Positions 1 through 11,488 of a stretch of DNA of 64,000 nucleotides are shown here, piece by piece (position 1 is the first letter of the stretch; the number at the start of each line of letters is the position of its first letter). The translations under genes and the position numbers were made by a program. The notes below the pieces were generated by a model that did not search any database, was not told where the DNA came from, and saw nothing but the letters and a program-made list of their open reading frames with translations. Source of the stretch: Enterococcus hulanensis (lineage in GTDB: Bacteria; Bacillota; Bacilli; Lactobacillales; Enterococcaceae); assembly GCF_005405485.1 (NCBI RefSeq), contig NZ_BJED01000020.1, positions 1 through 64,000 of the forward strand, read 5' to 3'.

Positions 1-85
1 CTACTATAACCATGAACGTATGAAAGGAAAACTCAATTGGCAGAGTCCGGTACAATTTAGAGAGACGGCATTGAAAGCTGCCTAA
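1..85 (+). pseudogene. C-terminal end of an IS3-family transposase (cut by the window edge)
   Basis: Reading from base 2, the frame encodes YYNHERMKGKLNWQSPVQF and ends with TAA at 83-85. The Y-N-x-x-R-x-K-x-K-L-x-x-x-S-P-x-x-F/Y-R pattern is the usual C-terminus of the DDE transposase (OrfB) of IS3-family elements of the IS150/IS1485 kind. The rest of the gene lies upstream, so it may be intact; only this tail is visible. It is followed by a terminal inverted repeat ending at 166, which supports a real element end and not a chance match. Confidence 0.8.
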
Positions 86-108
86 TTAGAATTGGCAATA
101 AAAGCAAC

Positions 109-135
109 AAAAAAAGGAGTGGATTTCTCCACTCC
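109..135 (-). terminator. Hairpin inside the IS end, terminator-like for the fru operon
   Basis: GGAGTGGA (116-123) pairs perfectly with TCCACTCC (128-135) around a 4-base loop. Read on the minus strand, the stem is followed by seven T (complement of A 109-115). Transcripts leaving fruA would meet this structure about 55 bases after the stop codon. A third copy of the arm, GAGTGGA at 171-177, lies just outside the IS and could compete for pairing. Confidence 0.6.
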
Positions 136-189
136 GAAAAAAGTCTAACTTTTTGGGGTCACTACATAGAGAGTGGATTTTTTTTATTG

Positions 190-2115
190 TTATTGTGCTA
201 CCGGCTTTTTAACTAAACCGTAGATAACACCTGAAACGATTGCACCGATGGCGATGAATAAAAGGTAAAGCAATGGATGGCTTAACAGCAGAACAACAAA
301 GATTCCGCCGTGAGGAGCAAGCAATTTGATTCCTACAGCACCAACTAAGCCGCCAGCTAAAGCTGAACCAACGACGAAACTTGGGATCACACGGATAGGA
401 TCGGCCGCGGCAAAAGGAATTGCTCCCTCTGTTACAAAGGAAAGCCCCATGACGATGTTCGTCAAACCAGCATCAACTTGACTCTTTTCAAATTTGTTTT
501 TGAACAAACGAGTAGCAACAAAAATAGCTAATGGAGGAACCATTCCGCCGGCCATAACAGCCGCCATTACGATTGAGCCGCCTTGAGCAACAGTTGAAGC
601 TAAAGTGGCAGTTCCGAATACATATGCAGCTTTGTTAATAGGACCGCCTAAGTCGATCGCCATCATTCCGCCAAGCAAAGCACCTAATAAGATAGCGTTT
701 GAGCCGCTTAGTCCAGTTAAGAAACCATTTAAGCCGTCATTGATCGCTTTCATGGGAACATTGACTAATAGCATCAAGAAGCCGGTAATCATCAAGCCGA
801 AGAATGGATAGAAAAGAATCGCTTTGATTCCTTCAAGTGATTTAGGCAGGTTTTTAAACAATTTCTTCAAGAAGATGATGACATAACCAGCTAGGAAACC
901 ACCAATTAATGCACCTAAGAATCCAGCACCACCGGCGTTAGCTAAAGCACCAGCAGCAAAACCTGCGATCAAACCAGGACGGTCAGCGATACTTGATGCG
1001 ATAAATCCAGCAAGGACAGGAAGCATGAAGCCAAATGCAGCACCGCCGATTTGGTTGAACCAGCTGGCAGCTTGATTGTAATTACCTAGATTCGCAAGTT
1101 CTGATTGAGGCACACCCATAAATTGGTCGATCATGAAGGATAATGCAATCATGATGCCGCCGCCGATAACGAATGGCAGCATATGAGAAACGCCGTTCAT
1201 TAAATCTTTATAGATCTGTTGACCTACAGTTCCGTTATCACTTTTTTCTTCAGCAGCAGAAGTATCTTCTCCGCTTCCGTGATACACAGGGGCTTTGCCG
1301 CTCAACGCTAAGTTGATTAATTCTTCTGGTTTGCGAATCCCATCGCTGACAGGTCGGTTGACTAATTCTTTTCCATTGAAGCGATTCATTTCAACTTTTT
1401 TATCTGCGGCTATGATAACTCCGTCGGCACGAGCGATCTCTTCATCTGTCAGACGATGTTTGATTCCTTCAGAGCCGTTTGTTTCAACTTTGATATCCAC
1501 GCCCATTTCCTTCGCCTTTTTCTTCAAAGCGTCTTCGGCCATGTATGTATGGGCGATACCAGTAGGGCAGGCTGTTACGGCAACAACGTAGCGGCGATTC
1601 GTGTCTTTGATTTTTTCTTCTGCATCTGCTTGGGCTTCTGCTTTTTCTTCTGCAGCTTTTGCTTTTTCAGCGGCATCAAAGGTTGCTTGAACTTGGTCAG
1701 GAGTTTCCGCAGCTTTTAGTTTTGCTACAAAATCAGGGTTAATCAAAAGTCTGGATAATGCAGCCAAGGCTTGAAGGTGAGTATCATTGGCACCTTCTGG
1801 AGCAGCAATCATAAAGAATAGGTAAGTAGGCTGACCATCTAGTGATTCATAATCTACACCATTTTTACTTTTAGCGAATAAAACGGTTGCTTCTTTTACG
1901 GCGCTGTTTTTCGCGTGAGGCATAGCGATGCCGTCGCCTAGACCAGTAGACGTTTGCGCTTCACGGTTTAAAATACCTTCTTTATAAACAGCGATATCTG
2001 AAATCCGGCCGGCATCATACATTTTTTGAACCATTTCATCGATTGCTGCTTTTTTGGTTGTCGCTTGCAAATCCATGATCATGGCATCTTTGATTAATAA
2101 ATCGTTAATATCCAT
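190..2115 (-). CDS. fruA: Fructose-specific PTS enzyme IIABC
   Basis: Membrane permease that takes up fructose and phosphorylates it to fructose 1-phosphate. The 641-residue protein has the order EIIA-EIIB-EIIC. The EIIA phosphohistidine lies in GDGIAMPHAKN (about His67). An Ala/Glu/Lys-rich linker (about 148-175) leads to the EIIB phosphocysteine in TACPTGIAHTY (about Cys183). From about residue 300 a hydrophobic EIIC domain with many membrane segments follows. Two adjacent ATG codons are present; the second (2115) is preferred because GGAGG lies 7 bases before it and only 4 before the first. It is the last gene of fruR-fruK-fruA, 56 bases after fruK, and probably ends at the hairpin in the neighbouring IS element. 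Confidence 0.96.
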   Translation of the reverse strand: MDINDLLIKDAMIMDLQATTKKAAIDEMVQKMYDAGRISDIAVYKEGILNREAQTSTGLGDGIAMPHAKNSAVKEATVLFAKSKNGVDYESLDGQPTYLFFMIAAPEGANDTHLQALAALSRLLINPDFVAKLKAAETPDQVQATFDAAEKAKAAEEKAEAQADAEEKIKDTNRRYVVAVTACPTGIAHTYMAEDALKKKAKEMGVDIKVETNGSEGIKHRLTDEEIARADGVIIAADKKVEMNRFNGKELVNRPVSDGIRKPEELINLALSGKAPVYHGSGEDTSAAEEKSDNGTVGQQIYKDLMNGVSHMLPFVIGGGIMIALSFMIDQFMGVPQSELANLGNYNQAASWFNQIGGAAFGFMLPVLAGFIASSIADRPGLIAGFAAGALANAGGAGFLGALIGGFLAGYVIIFLKKLFKNLPKSLEGIKAILFYPFFGLMITGFLMLLVNVPMKAINDGLNGFLTGLSGSNAILLGALLGGMMAIDLGGPINKAAYVFGTATLASTVAQGGSIVMAAVMAGGMVPPLAIFVATRLFKNKFEKSQVDAGLTNIVMGLSFVTEGAIPFAAADPIRVIPSFVVGSALAGGLVGAVGIKLLAPHGGIFVVLLLSHPLLYLLFIAIGAIVSGVIYGLVKKPVAQ

Positions 2116-2171
2116 CATAATTCCTCCAAATTTTAATTTGATACATATTTTTACAGAAGAGAAGATCCAAA

Positions 2172-3086
2172 TTAGTTTACTTTTGTGATCTGTACTTCTG
2201 GTAATAATTCTTGAATAAACTCTGCGGTAGCTAAATCATCGGAAAAAGTAGTGGCACTGCCGCAAGCGACGCCCCATTTGAATGCTTCAACTGGGTCTTG
2301 CGTTTTAGTGAAGTTGCCGACAAAACCAGCAATCATTGAGTCGCCTGCACCGACAGAATTCTTAACTGGGCGTTTTAGGACATTTGAACGATAAATCCCA
2401 TCTTTGGTAAAAAGTAATGCACCGTCGCCAGCCATTGAAACTAGAGCATGTTGAGCACCTTCGTCTAATAAGCGTTGACCAAAGGGATAAATATCTTCTA
2501 CTGAGTGGAATGTTGTTTGGTATAGGTCTGCTAATTCATGATTATTTGGTTTCACTAATAAAGGACTCTTTTCTAAAGCATCCATCAAATCAGCACCAGT
2601 GGTATCAATGACAAAAGCAGCACCTTGAGCTTTAATGATCTCAATTAATTCTTGATAAAAGCCGGTTGGTATGCTGGCAGGCTTGCTGCCTGATAACACC
2701 ACGATGTCGTCAGTAGTTAAATGAGTCAACACTTTTTTCAATTCATCCATTTCATCCGCTGAAACGGCCGGGCCTTGTCCATTGATCTCAGTTTCTTCAT
2801 TGGCCTTTAGCTTGATATTGATTCGTGTATCGTCAGCAACAGGAGTAAAGTTTGTCTTTATAGTTTCACGTTCCAGCCATTCTTTAATAAAGTTTCCGGT
2901 AAAACCACCAAGGAAACCTAAGGCTGTTGATTCATTATTAATTCGTTTTAAGATTCGTGAAACGTTAATGCCTTTTCCGCCGGGTAATTTCAAATCGCTT
3001 TTCATTCGATTGACGTCGCCAATCGCAAGTTGATCGACGTGCACAATATAGTCGATCGATGGGTTTAGTGTCACTGTATAAATCAT
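2172..3086 (-). CDS. fruK: 1-phosphofructokinase
   Basis: Phosphorylates the fructose 1-phosphate made by FruA to fructose 1,6-bisphosphate, feeding glycolysis. The 304-residue protein is a PfkB/ribokinase-family kinase. It opens with the family start MIYTVTLNPSIDYIV, has the first PfkB signature GGKGINVSRIL (about residue 37), and the C-terminal ATP and catalytic signature NSVGAGDSMIAGFVG (about 240). The ATG overlaps the fruR stop codon by four bases (ATGA) and is preceded by AAGGAGG, so translation of the two genes is probably coupled. Confidence 0.96.
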   Translation of the reverse strand: MIYTVTLNPSIDYIVHVDQLAIGDVNRMKSDLKLPGGKGINVSRILKRINNESTALGFLGGFTGNFIKEWLERETIKTNFTPVADDTRINIKLKANEETEINGQGPAVSADEMDELKKVLTHLTTDDIVVLSGSKPASIPTGFYQELIEIIKAQGAAFVIDTTGADLMDALEKSPLLVKPNNHELADLYQTTFHSVEDIYPFGQRLLDEGAQHALVSMAGDGALLFTKDGIYRSNVLKRPVKNSVGAGDSMIAGFVGNFTKTQDPVEAFKWGVACGSATTFSDDLATAEFIQELLPEVQITKVN

Positions 3087-3835
3087 ACAGAAACCTCCTT
3101 CAAGGTAGTTTGCTCTGTGATTTGATCGTGAATAACCAAAGGACAGGTATCTGTGAGGATTGAAGCTGCTGATAGCGGCGCGACACTGACAAAGCTGGTT
3201 TGGTTAAACTTACTATGATCAACAAGAACAAAAGCTTCTTCTGCTTGCTGGATCGCTGCTCTTTTCAAAATCGCTTCTTCAGGGTCGGGAGTAGAGTAGC
3301 CGCTGTCGAGATGCACACCATTCATACCCATAAAGGCTTTATTGAAACGATATTGTTTTAATTGTTCTAACGCCTGTGAACCGACAACTGCGTCAGTAGT
3401 AAGTTTTATGCGGCCGCCCAAGACGATCGTAGCGATCTGCGCTTCAACTAAGTGGGCGGCAAGACCAACGGAATTCGTTACAACCGTTACTGCACGATCT
3501 TTCAGAAAGGGAATCATTTCGGAAGTCGTTGTGCCGGCATCCAGATAGATTACGTCACCCTCAGTGATGCAGTCTGCTGCATACTTAGCAACCAATTTCT
3601 TCTGATGAACGTTTTTGGCGGATTTTTCGATCATACCCAGTTCTTGCTCTAAATGTTGCGGACGTTTCGCACCGCCATGGATGCGTTCTAACATTCCCAT
3701 ATCTTCCAATTCCTGTAAATCTCTGCGAACTGTCGACTCTGAGGAATGTAACCATTGGATTAAATCCTGTGATTTTACTAATCCATCACGTTCTAGCCAG
3801 TCAATTATTTTTCTATGTCGTTCTTCTGTAAGCAT
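3083..3835 (-). CDS. fruR: DeoR-family regulator of the fructose operon
   Basis: Transcription regulator of fructose uptake. The 250-residue protein has an N-terminal DeoR winged helix-turn-helix (EERHRKIIDWLERDGLV, then SSESTVRRDLQELEDMG). The DeoR sugar-phosphate sensor domain follows (IYLDAGTTTSEMIPFL, ending with the VDHSKFNQTS region). The start at MLTEERH is chosen because GGAGG lies 7 bases upstream; an in-frame extension to 3916 would include the promoter. First gene of fruRKA. In this family the inducer is fructose 1-phosphate, as shown for the Lactococcus homologue (from memory). Confidence 0.93.
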   Translation of the reverse strand: MLTEERHRKIIDWLERDGLVKSQDLIQWLHSSESTVRRDLQELEDMGMLERIHGGAKRPQHLEQELGMIEKSAKNVHQKKLVAKYAADCITEGDVIYLDAGTTTSEMIPFLKDRAVTVVTNSVGLAAHLVEAQIATIVLGGRIKLTTDAVVGSQALEQLKQYRFNKAFMGMNGVHLDSGYSTPDPEEAILKRAAIQQAEEAFVLVDHSKFNQTSFVSVAPLSAASILTDTCPLVIHDQITEQTTLKEVSV

Positions 3836-3857
3836 TTTCAATCCTCCTTCAATTGAA

Positions 3858-3914
3858 ATACTACCACAAGTGTTTTCGTAATTCAACCATAAACAGTCAT
3901 AAACGTTCAAAAAC
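3858..3914 (-). promoter_or_regulatory. fruR promoter with three 10-bp direct repeats upstream
   Basis: On the minus strand TTGAAT (3881-3886) and TAGTAT (3858-3863) are separated by exactly 17 bases. Directly upstream, the plus strand reads CATAAAC at 3888 and 3898 and CAAAAAC at 3908: three 7-base units at an exact 10-base period, on one face of the helix. The first repeat starts one base from the -35 hexamer. This suits an operator for FruR. Confidence 0.75.
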
Positions 3915-3992
3915 ATTTAAAGATTATTTTTTGGGCCGTCTTATTATGAAAGAACTCTCATTTTAGGTATGATGGATATAGAGGTGAAGGTT

Positions 3993-5453
3993 ATGAGAAA
4001 ACAAACAATTTTACAGGGATTTGAATGGTATCTTCCTGCAGACGGCAACCACTGGAAAACGTTAGCCGAAAAAGCGGAAGAGCTGCACCATCTGGGGTTG
4101 AATGCAATTTGGATGCCGCCAGCATATAAAGGATCAGAGGGAGCCAATGATGTTGGTTACGGAACTTACGATCTTTATGATCTGGGCGAGTTCGATCAAA
4201 AAGGCAGCATTGCTACGAAATACGGAACAAAGGAAGAGTATTTAAGCAGTATCGTTGCATTGAAGAAGGCTGGATTAAAGATTTATGCGGATATCGTCTT
4301 CGATCATTTTATGGGAGCAGATGAAACGGAAGTGGTTTCTGCAGTTTCTTATCACTTTGATGATAGAACCAAGCCAAGTTCAGGTGAAGAGGAAATCGAA
4401 GCGTGGACTAAATTCACTTTTCCCGGCCGAAAAGGAAAATATAATGACTATCAATGGACCTGGAAGAATTTTTCTGGCGTTGATTATGATGCGCGTGAAA
4501 AAGATCATGCGATTTTTAATTTTGCCGATAAAGGCTGGGAGCCGAAGGTCGATGATGAGAATGGAAACTTTGACTACTTGATGGGTTGCAACCTGGATAT
4601 GGAAAATCCTGAAACGGTTGAACAATTAGACAAATGGGGTAAATGGTATCAAGAGTTGACCGGTGTTGACGGATATCGGTTGGATGCTGTAAAGCATATT
4701 CGATTTGATTTGTTCGTTGATTGGATTTTACATCGACGCGAAGAAAAAGCTGAAGAGCTTTTTGTCGTCGGCGAGTATTGGTCTGACGAATTAGAGAAGC
4801 TACAAGAATACTTAGATTCGTCTGGCAACTTGATTTCACTTTTCGATGTACCGCTGCACTTTAATTTATTTCAAGCAGCTTCGACTATGGGAGAATTCGA
4901 CATGCGGCAAATCTTTGCCGGTACGTTGATTGAAACACGACCTGATTGGGCCGTAACATTTGTCGACAACCACGATACCCAGCATGGGCAAAGCTTAGAA
5001 TCGTGGGTCGAAGGCTGGTTCAAATTACACGCCTATAGCCTGATCTTGTTGAGAAATGAGGGGACCCCGGTTGTTTTCTGGGGTGATCTTTATGGAACTG
5101 AAAATGCTGAGGCAGTTGGAGAAGGACTGAATGCCTTGATTAAATTACGTGAAACTCTAAACTTCGGTAATCAAGCAGATTATTTTGATGATCCAGATGT
5201 GATTGGTTGGACATTGACAGGCGATTTTGACGATGCTGAATCTGGTGCGGCGATTGTCATGACTAACGCAAAAGGCGGAGAAAAGGAAATGACCGTCAGT
5301 GCGATTCACGAAGGAGCAACGTTTGTCGACTTGTTAGGAAACAATGAGGCAAAAGTTGTTTTAGATGAAAACGGTCAAGGAATATTTCCGGTCAACGATG
5401 GACAGGTATCTGTTTATGTAAATGAAAAATTAGCAGAAAAAATACGAGGTTGA
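3993..5453 (+). CDS. Cytoplasmic alpha-amylase (GH13)
   Basis: Hydrolyses alpha-1,4-glucosidic bonds in maltodextrins or glycogen-like glucans. The 486-residue protein has no signal peptide, so it should act inside the cell. GH13 motifs are visible in order: DIVFDHFMGAD, the nucleophile in GYRLDAVKHI (Asp231), the acid/base in VVGEYWSDE (Glu261) and the transition-state Asp in TFVDNHDTQ (Asp328). The start TQTGF-type motif is present as TILQGFEWYLP, as in subfamily GH13_5. ATG 3993 is preferred over 3969 because GAGGTGAAGG precedes it. It converges with the ClC gene, and its stop codon lies inside the shared terminator. Confidence 0.93.
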   Translation: MRKQTILQGFEWYLPADGNHWKTLAEKAEELHHLGLNAIWMPPAYKGSEGANDVGYGTYDLYDLGEFDQKGSIATKYGTKEEYLSSIVALKKAGLKIYADIVFDHFMGADETEVVSAVSYHFDDRTKPSSGEEEIEAWTKFTFPGRKGKYNDYQWTWKNFSGVDYDAREKDHAIFNFADKGWEPKVDDENGNFDYLMGCNLDMENPETVEQLDKWGKWYQELTGVDGYRLDAVKHIRFDLFVDWILHRREEKAEELFVVGEYWSDELEKLQEYLDSSGNLISLFDVPLHFNLFQAASTMGEFDMRQIFAGTLIETRPDWAVTFVDNHDTQHGQSLESWVEGWFKLHAYSLILLRNEGTPVVFWGDLYGTENAEAVGEGLNALIKLRETLNFGNQADYFDDPDVIGWTLTGDFDDAESGAAIVMTNAKGGEKEMTVSAIHEGATFVDLLGNNEAKVVLDENGQGIFPVNDGQVSVYVNEKLAEKIRG

Positions 5454-5473
5454 GCATAGCTCAGCCTCGTATT
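5441..5473. terminator. Bidirectional terminator formed by the two converging gene ends
   Basis: AATACGAGGTTGAGC (5441-5455) pairs with GCTCAGCCTCGTATT (5459-5473) over 15 bp with one G-U pair and a 3-base loop. Both stop codons, TGA of the amylase (5451-5453) and TCA/TGA of ClC (5461-5463), lie inside the stem, so the hairpin is built from coding sequence. The T-rich tract is interrupted on both sides. Confidence 0.75.
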
Positions 5474-7035
5474 GCTTTGTCTTGCTTTTTAGCGATTGCT
5501 GCTTCGGAACGTTCACGAATCTGTTTGGTGATTTTTTGCGTATAGCCTTCATCCGTAAGAATCATTAACAGATCACCAACCTTCATGACAGTATCGCCAT
5601 GGGTCAATATTTCCGTCGAACCTCGTCGAATCGAAATCAATAGCATTTCCTTCGGCCAGTTAAAGTCTCTTACCATCGTGCCATCTAATGTACTTTCGGC
5701 AGTAACGGGGAATTCAATGATCGTCTTATTTCCAGTAATACTGGGCAGATGTCCATTAAGCAGACGTTCAAGTAATGATTCATAAATTGGATTTCCGCCT
5801 AATAGATCATTGATGACATAAGCTGTTAAGGAACAAACAGCCAGCGGCATTAAATGAGTGATATTGCCGACCATTTCAGTTACTAAAATAATCGCAGTCA
5901 ACGGCGCTTTACCGATAGCGGTAAAGTAGCCAGCCATCGCAAAGATTGCAAAGTCACGAATCAACATCGAATCTAAGCCAAACCATTGATGCAAAATAGT
6001 CCCATAAATCCCGCCGATCAAAGCCCCCAAAGTTAGAATCGGTAAAAAAATCCCTCCCGGAAGATTTGCCCCATAAGAAACCATTGAAAAAATGAAGCGT
6101 AGGAAAAATAAAAAAATCAGCACGGTTAAGGGAAATACATTTTCACCAATGGCTAAAACGATCTGATTTCCTCCGCCCAAGTAAATCGGGAAAAAGAAAG
6201 CGATAGGAATAATTAATAGAAATGGAATAATCCCATAAAGATAGTCTGGCAAATGGGTCTTTTTATAGATTTGCGGCAGCGCTAAAAGGACAACTTGATA
6301 AATATACCCGAGAACCCCTAAAATAACTCCCAGCAGAATCAATAAACCATAATATTTCAATGGCAGCGAAGGAACATTCGCAATGAATAAAACTGGCTTT
6401 AAACCGAAAAAGTTCAGTGACACTAAATTTGCGGTTAAGGCTGCCGTCAGTGAAGTAAGCCAAATTAAAGGCGAGAAATGATGATGCACTTCCTCTATCA
6501 CAAAGAGCAAACCAGCGATTGGGGCATTAAAGGCCGCGCCTAATCCAGCTGCTGCACCGCTGGAAATAAAAATTTTCTTTTCCGAAGTAGAGGCATGTGT
6601 GTATTCACCGAAGCCTTGTCCCACCATTGCGCCTAACTGGATGGAAGGACCTTCTCGGCCGAGAAATAGACCAGAGCCGACTGATAATACTCCGCCGACA
6701 AATTTTTTCCAAAGAATGGAAAACCAATTGAGCTTGATCTCGCCTTGCAAGGTTCCTTCAACCTGCGGGATTCCGCTGCCCTTGATATTAGGCTCTGACT
6801 TCATCAAAGCTCCAACGATAATGGCGAATGCCAGCATCACTAAAGCCCAAGGGATTAACCATAGAGGATTGTCGTGGAACCATTGGTAAAGAGTAACGAT
6901 GTGTTCCATCATTTTTTCGATCAGCAATCGAAAAAGGCTGACGATAACGCCGGCGATCGCTCCGATCAGGACACCCTTTAAAATAAAAATGACCTTGGTA
7001 CTATCTAAACGTTTAATTTCATGTTCTTTCTTCAT
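5461..7035 (-). CDS. ClC-type chloride/proton exchanger with C-terminal TrkA-C domain
   Basis: Integral membrane protein of the ClC family. The selectivity-filter motifs are present: GSGIPQVEG, GREGPSIQLGAM carrying the gating glutamate, and the second-half loop GGIFLPILTLGALIGG. The double Glu in LLFVIEEVHHHFSP corresponds to the proton-pathway glutamate region, which favours an H+/Cl- antiporter over a channel. After the membrane domain, a soluble tail (about 440-515, ending DTVMKVGDLLMILTDEGY) resembles an RCK_C/TrkA-C domain. The start at MKKEHEIKR (7035) has GGAGG 6 bases upstream; an extension to 7098 lacks a ribosome binding site. Likely role: anion or pH homeostasis, possibly acid resistance (inference). 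Confidence 0.93.
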   Translation of the reverse strand: MKKEHEIKRLDSTKVIFILKGVLIGAIAGVIVSLFRLLIEKMMEHIVTLYQWFHDNPLWLIPWALVMLAFAIIVGALMKSEPNIKGSGIPQVEGTLQGEIKLNWFSILWKKFVGGVLSVGSGLFLGREGPSIQLGAMVGQGFGEYTHASTSEKKIFISSGAAAGLGAAFNAPIAGLLFVIEEVHHHFSPLIWLTSLTAALTANLVSLNFFGLKPVLFIANVPSLPLKYYGLLILLGVILGVLGYIYQVVLLALPQIYKKTHLPDYLYGIIPFLLIIPIAFFFPIYLGGGNQIVLAIGENVFPLTVLIFLFFLRFIFSMVSYGANLPGGIFLPILTLGALIGGIYGTILHQWFGLDSMLIRDFAIFAMAGYFTAIGKAPLTAIILVTEMVGNITHLMPLAVCSLTAYVINDLLGGNPIYESLLERLLNGHLPSITGNKTIIEFPVTAESTLDGTMVRDFNWPKEMLLISIRRGSTEILTHGDTVMKVGDLLMILTDEGYTQKITKQIRERSEAAIAKKQDKAIRG

Positions 7036-7146
7036 GTTTTCCCTCCATACCCTTATTAAACTTAGCGCGAATTTATAAGAAAAACAAGTATCATTCAATG
7101 AATTCGTTTTTTTGAAATGTTGCTAGTGTCGCGAAACTTTCTGAGA

Positions 7147-7155
7147 TGCTATAAT
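7147..7155 (+). promoter_or_regulatory. Extended -10 promoter of pcrA-ligA
   Basis: TGCTATAAT (7147-7155) is a perfect extended -10 (TGnTATAAT). The -35 region is poor, which is usual for extended -10 promoters. It lies 33 bases before the pcrA start codon. Confidence 0.7.
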
Positions 7156-7187
7156 AAAAAAGATTGAATAGAGAAAGGACGTTTTGC

Positions 7188-9425
7188 ATGCCAAACAAAC
7201 AGGAGTTGTTAGCAGGACTAAACCCTAAACAAAAAGAGGCGGTGCTTCATACCGAAGGACCGTTATTGATTATGGCGGGGGCAGGAAGTGGAAAGACGCG
7301 AGTTCTGACCCATCGTATTGCTTATTTAATAGAAGAAAAAAATGTGAATCCTTGGAATATCCTAGCGATCACCTTTACCAATAAAGCGGCAAGAGAAATG
7401 AAGGAACGGGTCAACAGCATTCTAGGTCAGGGCGGCGAGGATGTGTGGGTTTCAACTTTTCACTCGATGTGTGTAAGAATCTTACGGCGCGATGTAGATG
7501 CGATTGGTTATGACCGGAATTTTACGATCTTGGATGGTTCAGATCAATTAACCTTAATGAAGCGAATTCTAAAAGAATTAAACATTGATCCCAAAAAATA
7601 TGATCCGCGCTCGATTTTAGGAGCAATCAGCAATGCCAAAAATGAGCTTCTGACACCAGAAACTTATGCTGAACGGCAAGGTTCATTCTTTGAAGAAATC
7701 GTGGCACGCTGCTATGATGCGTATCAAAAAGCTCTGAGAAATAATCAAAGTATGGATTTTGACGATTTAATTATGAACACGATTCGCTTGTTCGAAGAAA
7801 ATGAAAAAGTTTTGACCTATTATCAAAATAAATTTCATTACCTGCATGTCGACGAATATCAAGATACCAACCATGCTCAATATACCTTAGTAAATATGCT
7901 AGCGGCACGCTTTCGCAACTTATGTGTCGTAGGAGATGCCGATCAAAGTATCTACGGCTGGCGCGGTGCGGATATGCAGAATATTTTGGATTTTGAAAAA
8001 GACTACAATGATGCAACTGTTATTTTATTAGAACAAAATTACCGCTCAACTAAAAGTATCCTAGATGCGGCCAACCAAGTTATTAAAAATAACAGTAATC
8101 GGCGTGACAAGAGCCTTTGGACGGACAATCAGGCTGGCGAACAAATCACGTATTATCGTGCCGATAGTGAACGAGATGAAGCGCAGTTTATCGTTAGCAA
8201 GATCAAAGAAGAAATTCAAAGCAATAATCGCAGCTACAATGATTTTGCAGTATTGTATCGAACCAATGCCCAATCTCGGGTGATTGAAGATACGTTAGTA
8301 AAATCAAACGTTCCCTACACGATGGTTGGCGGACATAAATTCTATGACCGTAAGGAAATCAAAGATATCATCGCCTATTTGAATATCATCAATAATCCTC
8401 GAGACGGCGTCAGTTTTGAACGCGTGATTAATACTCCTAAACGCGGGATCGGCGCTGCTTCTGTTGAAAAGCTAAGAAGCTTTGCAACGCTGCATGATTG
8501 GTCGATGGTAGAAGCTGCACAGAATATTGATTTGGCTAATATTTCAGGTAAAGCGGGTCGTATGATCGGTGAATTCGGCACGATGATCACACAGTTCCAA
8601 GAAATGGTTACTTATTTGCCAGTGACTGATTTAGTTGACCAAGTATTGGAGCGGACTGGTTATTTAGATGAATTAAAAAATCAACGTACCTTAGAAGCTG
8701 AGTCGCGTTTAGAAAACTTAGAGGAGTTTCGAACTGTCACGCAAGAATTTGATAAACGTAATGAGACACAAGATGAAGAAGAAGCACCTGAAGAAAAATT
8801 AGCAGTGTTCTTAAATGACTTAGCCTTGGTATCAGATTTAGATGATTATCAAGAAGAAAGTGCGCAAGTCACTTTGATGACGCTGCATGCAGCGAAAGGA
8901 CTAGAATTTCCTATTGTCTTTTTAATCGGTATGGAAGAAAAAATCTTCCCGCTTTCCCGTTCTTTAATGGAAGAAGCCGAACTAGAAGAGGAACGCCGTC
9001 TTGCTTATGTCGGAATTACTCGTGCAGAAGAAAGTTTGTATTTGACCAATGCGTTTTCCCGGACCCTTTATGGAAAAACTCAATACAACCAGCCTTCCCG
9101 TTTTGTCGCTGAGATTGACGACAGTTTATTAAACGCTGTTGGTATGCAGCCTCAACCTAAAGCGAGCTACAGTAATCCGTTCCAAAGTAAAATCATGCAG
9201 CCAAAATATCAGCATGCTACACGTGAACCTGTTACCAGCAAGACAGCATCTGGGGGAGAAAATGAAAGTTGGAACCCTGGTGATAAAGTTCAGCATAAGA
9301 AATGGGGCGTAGGGACTGTTGTAAAAGTCAGCGGTAATGCTAAAGACGTTGAATTAGATATCGCATTTCCACAGCAAGGTGTCAAACGACTGTTAGCTGC
9401 TTTTGCACCAATTGAAAAAATCTAA
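7188..9425 (+). CDS. pcrA: ATP-dependent 3'-5' DNA helicase PcrA/UvrD
   Basis: Superfamily 1A helicase for repair, removal of recombination proteins and clearing of transcription-replication conflicts. The 745-residue protein has the Q motif [11 protein letters not shown], Walker [13 protein letters not shown], motif Ia [10 protein letters not shown], motif II DEYQDTN, motif [17 protein letters not shown], motif IV QNYRS, motif [11 protein letters not shown] and motif [17 protein letters not shown]. The last 55 residues ([19 protein letters not shown]) form the Tudor-like domain that contacts RNA polymerase in Bacillus. ATG 7188 (MPNKQEL) follows AAAGGA. It is co-transcribed with ligA, 35 bases downstream, the usual Firmicute arrangement. 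Confidence 0.97.
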   Translation: MPNKQELLAGLNPKQKEAVLHTEGPLLIMAGAGSGKTRVLTHRIAYLIEEKNVNPWNILAITFTNKAAREMKERVNSILGQGGEDVWVSTFHSMCVRILRRDVDAIGYDRNFTILDGSDQLTLMKRILKELNIDPKKYDPRSILGAISNAKNELLTPETYAERQGSFFEEIVARCYDAYQKALRNNQSMDFDDLIMNTIRLFEENEKVLTYYQNKFHYLHVDEYQDTNHAQYTLVNMLAARFRNLCVVGDADQSIYGWRGADMQNILDFEKDYNDATVILLEQNYRSTKSILDAANQVIKNNSNRRDKSLWTDNQAGEQITYYRADSERDEAQFIVSKIKEEIQSNNRSYNDFAVLYRTNAQSRVIEDTLVKSNVPYTMVGGHKFYDRKEIKDIIAYLNIINNPRDGVSFERVINTPKRGIGAASVEKLRSFATLHDWSMVEAAQNIDLANISGKAGRMIGEFGTMITQFQEMVTYLPVTDLVDQVLERTGYLDELKNQRTLEAESRLENLEEFRTVTQEFDKRNETQDEEEAPEEKLAVFLNDLALVSDLDDYQEESAQVTLMTLHAAKGLEFPIVFLIGMEEKIFPLSRSLMEEAELEEERRLAYVGITRAEESLYLTNAFSRTLYGKTQYNQPSRFVAEIDDSLLNAVGMQPQPKASYSNPFQSKIMQPKYQHATREPVTSKTASGGENESWNPGDKVQHKKWGVGTVVKVSGNAKDVELDIAFPQQGVKRLLAAFAPIEKI

Positions 9426-9439
9426 AACTTTCCATATAA

Positions 9440-11488
<2,049 letters not shown>

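Larger units (their letters stand above)
1..166 (+). mobile_element. Right end of an IS3-family insertion sequence
   Basis: Downstream of the transposase tail, the plus strand at 143-166 reads in reverse complement as TGTAGTGACCCCAAAAAGTT, the form expected of an IS3-family terminal inverted repeat (TG-rich start, CCCCAAAAAGTT core). The element therefore ends at about 166, only 24 bases from the fruA stop codon. The target-site duplication cannot be tested because the left end is outside the window. Confidence 0.78.

Noticed and set aside
1295-1719. ORFs of 87-98 codons opposite fruA
   Set aside because: They lie wholly inside fruA, have no ribosome binding sites or family features, and reflect codon composition of the real gene.
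3870-3920. A catabolite response element (cre) in the fruR promoter
   Set aside because: No stretch reaches a good match to TGWAANCGNTNWCA; the direct repeats explain the sequence better.
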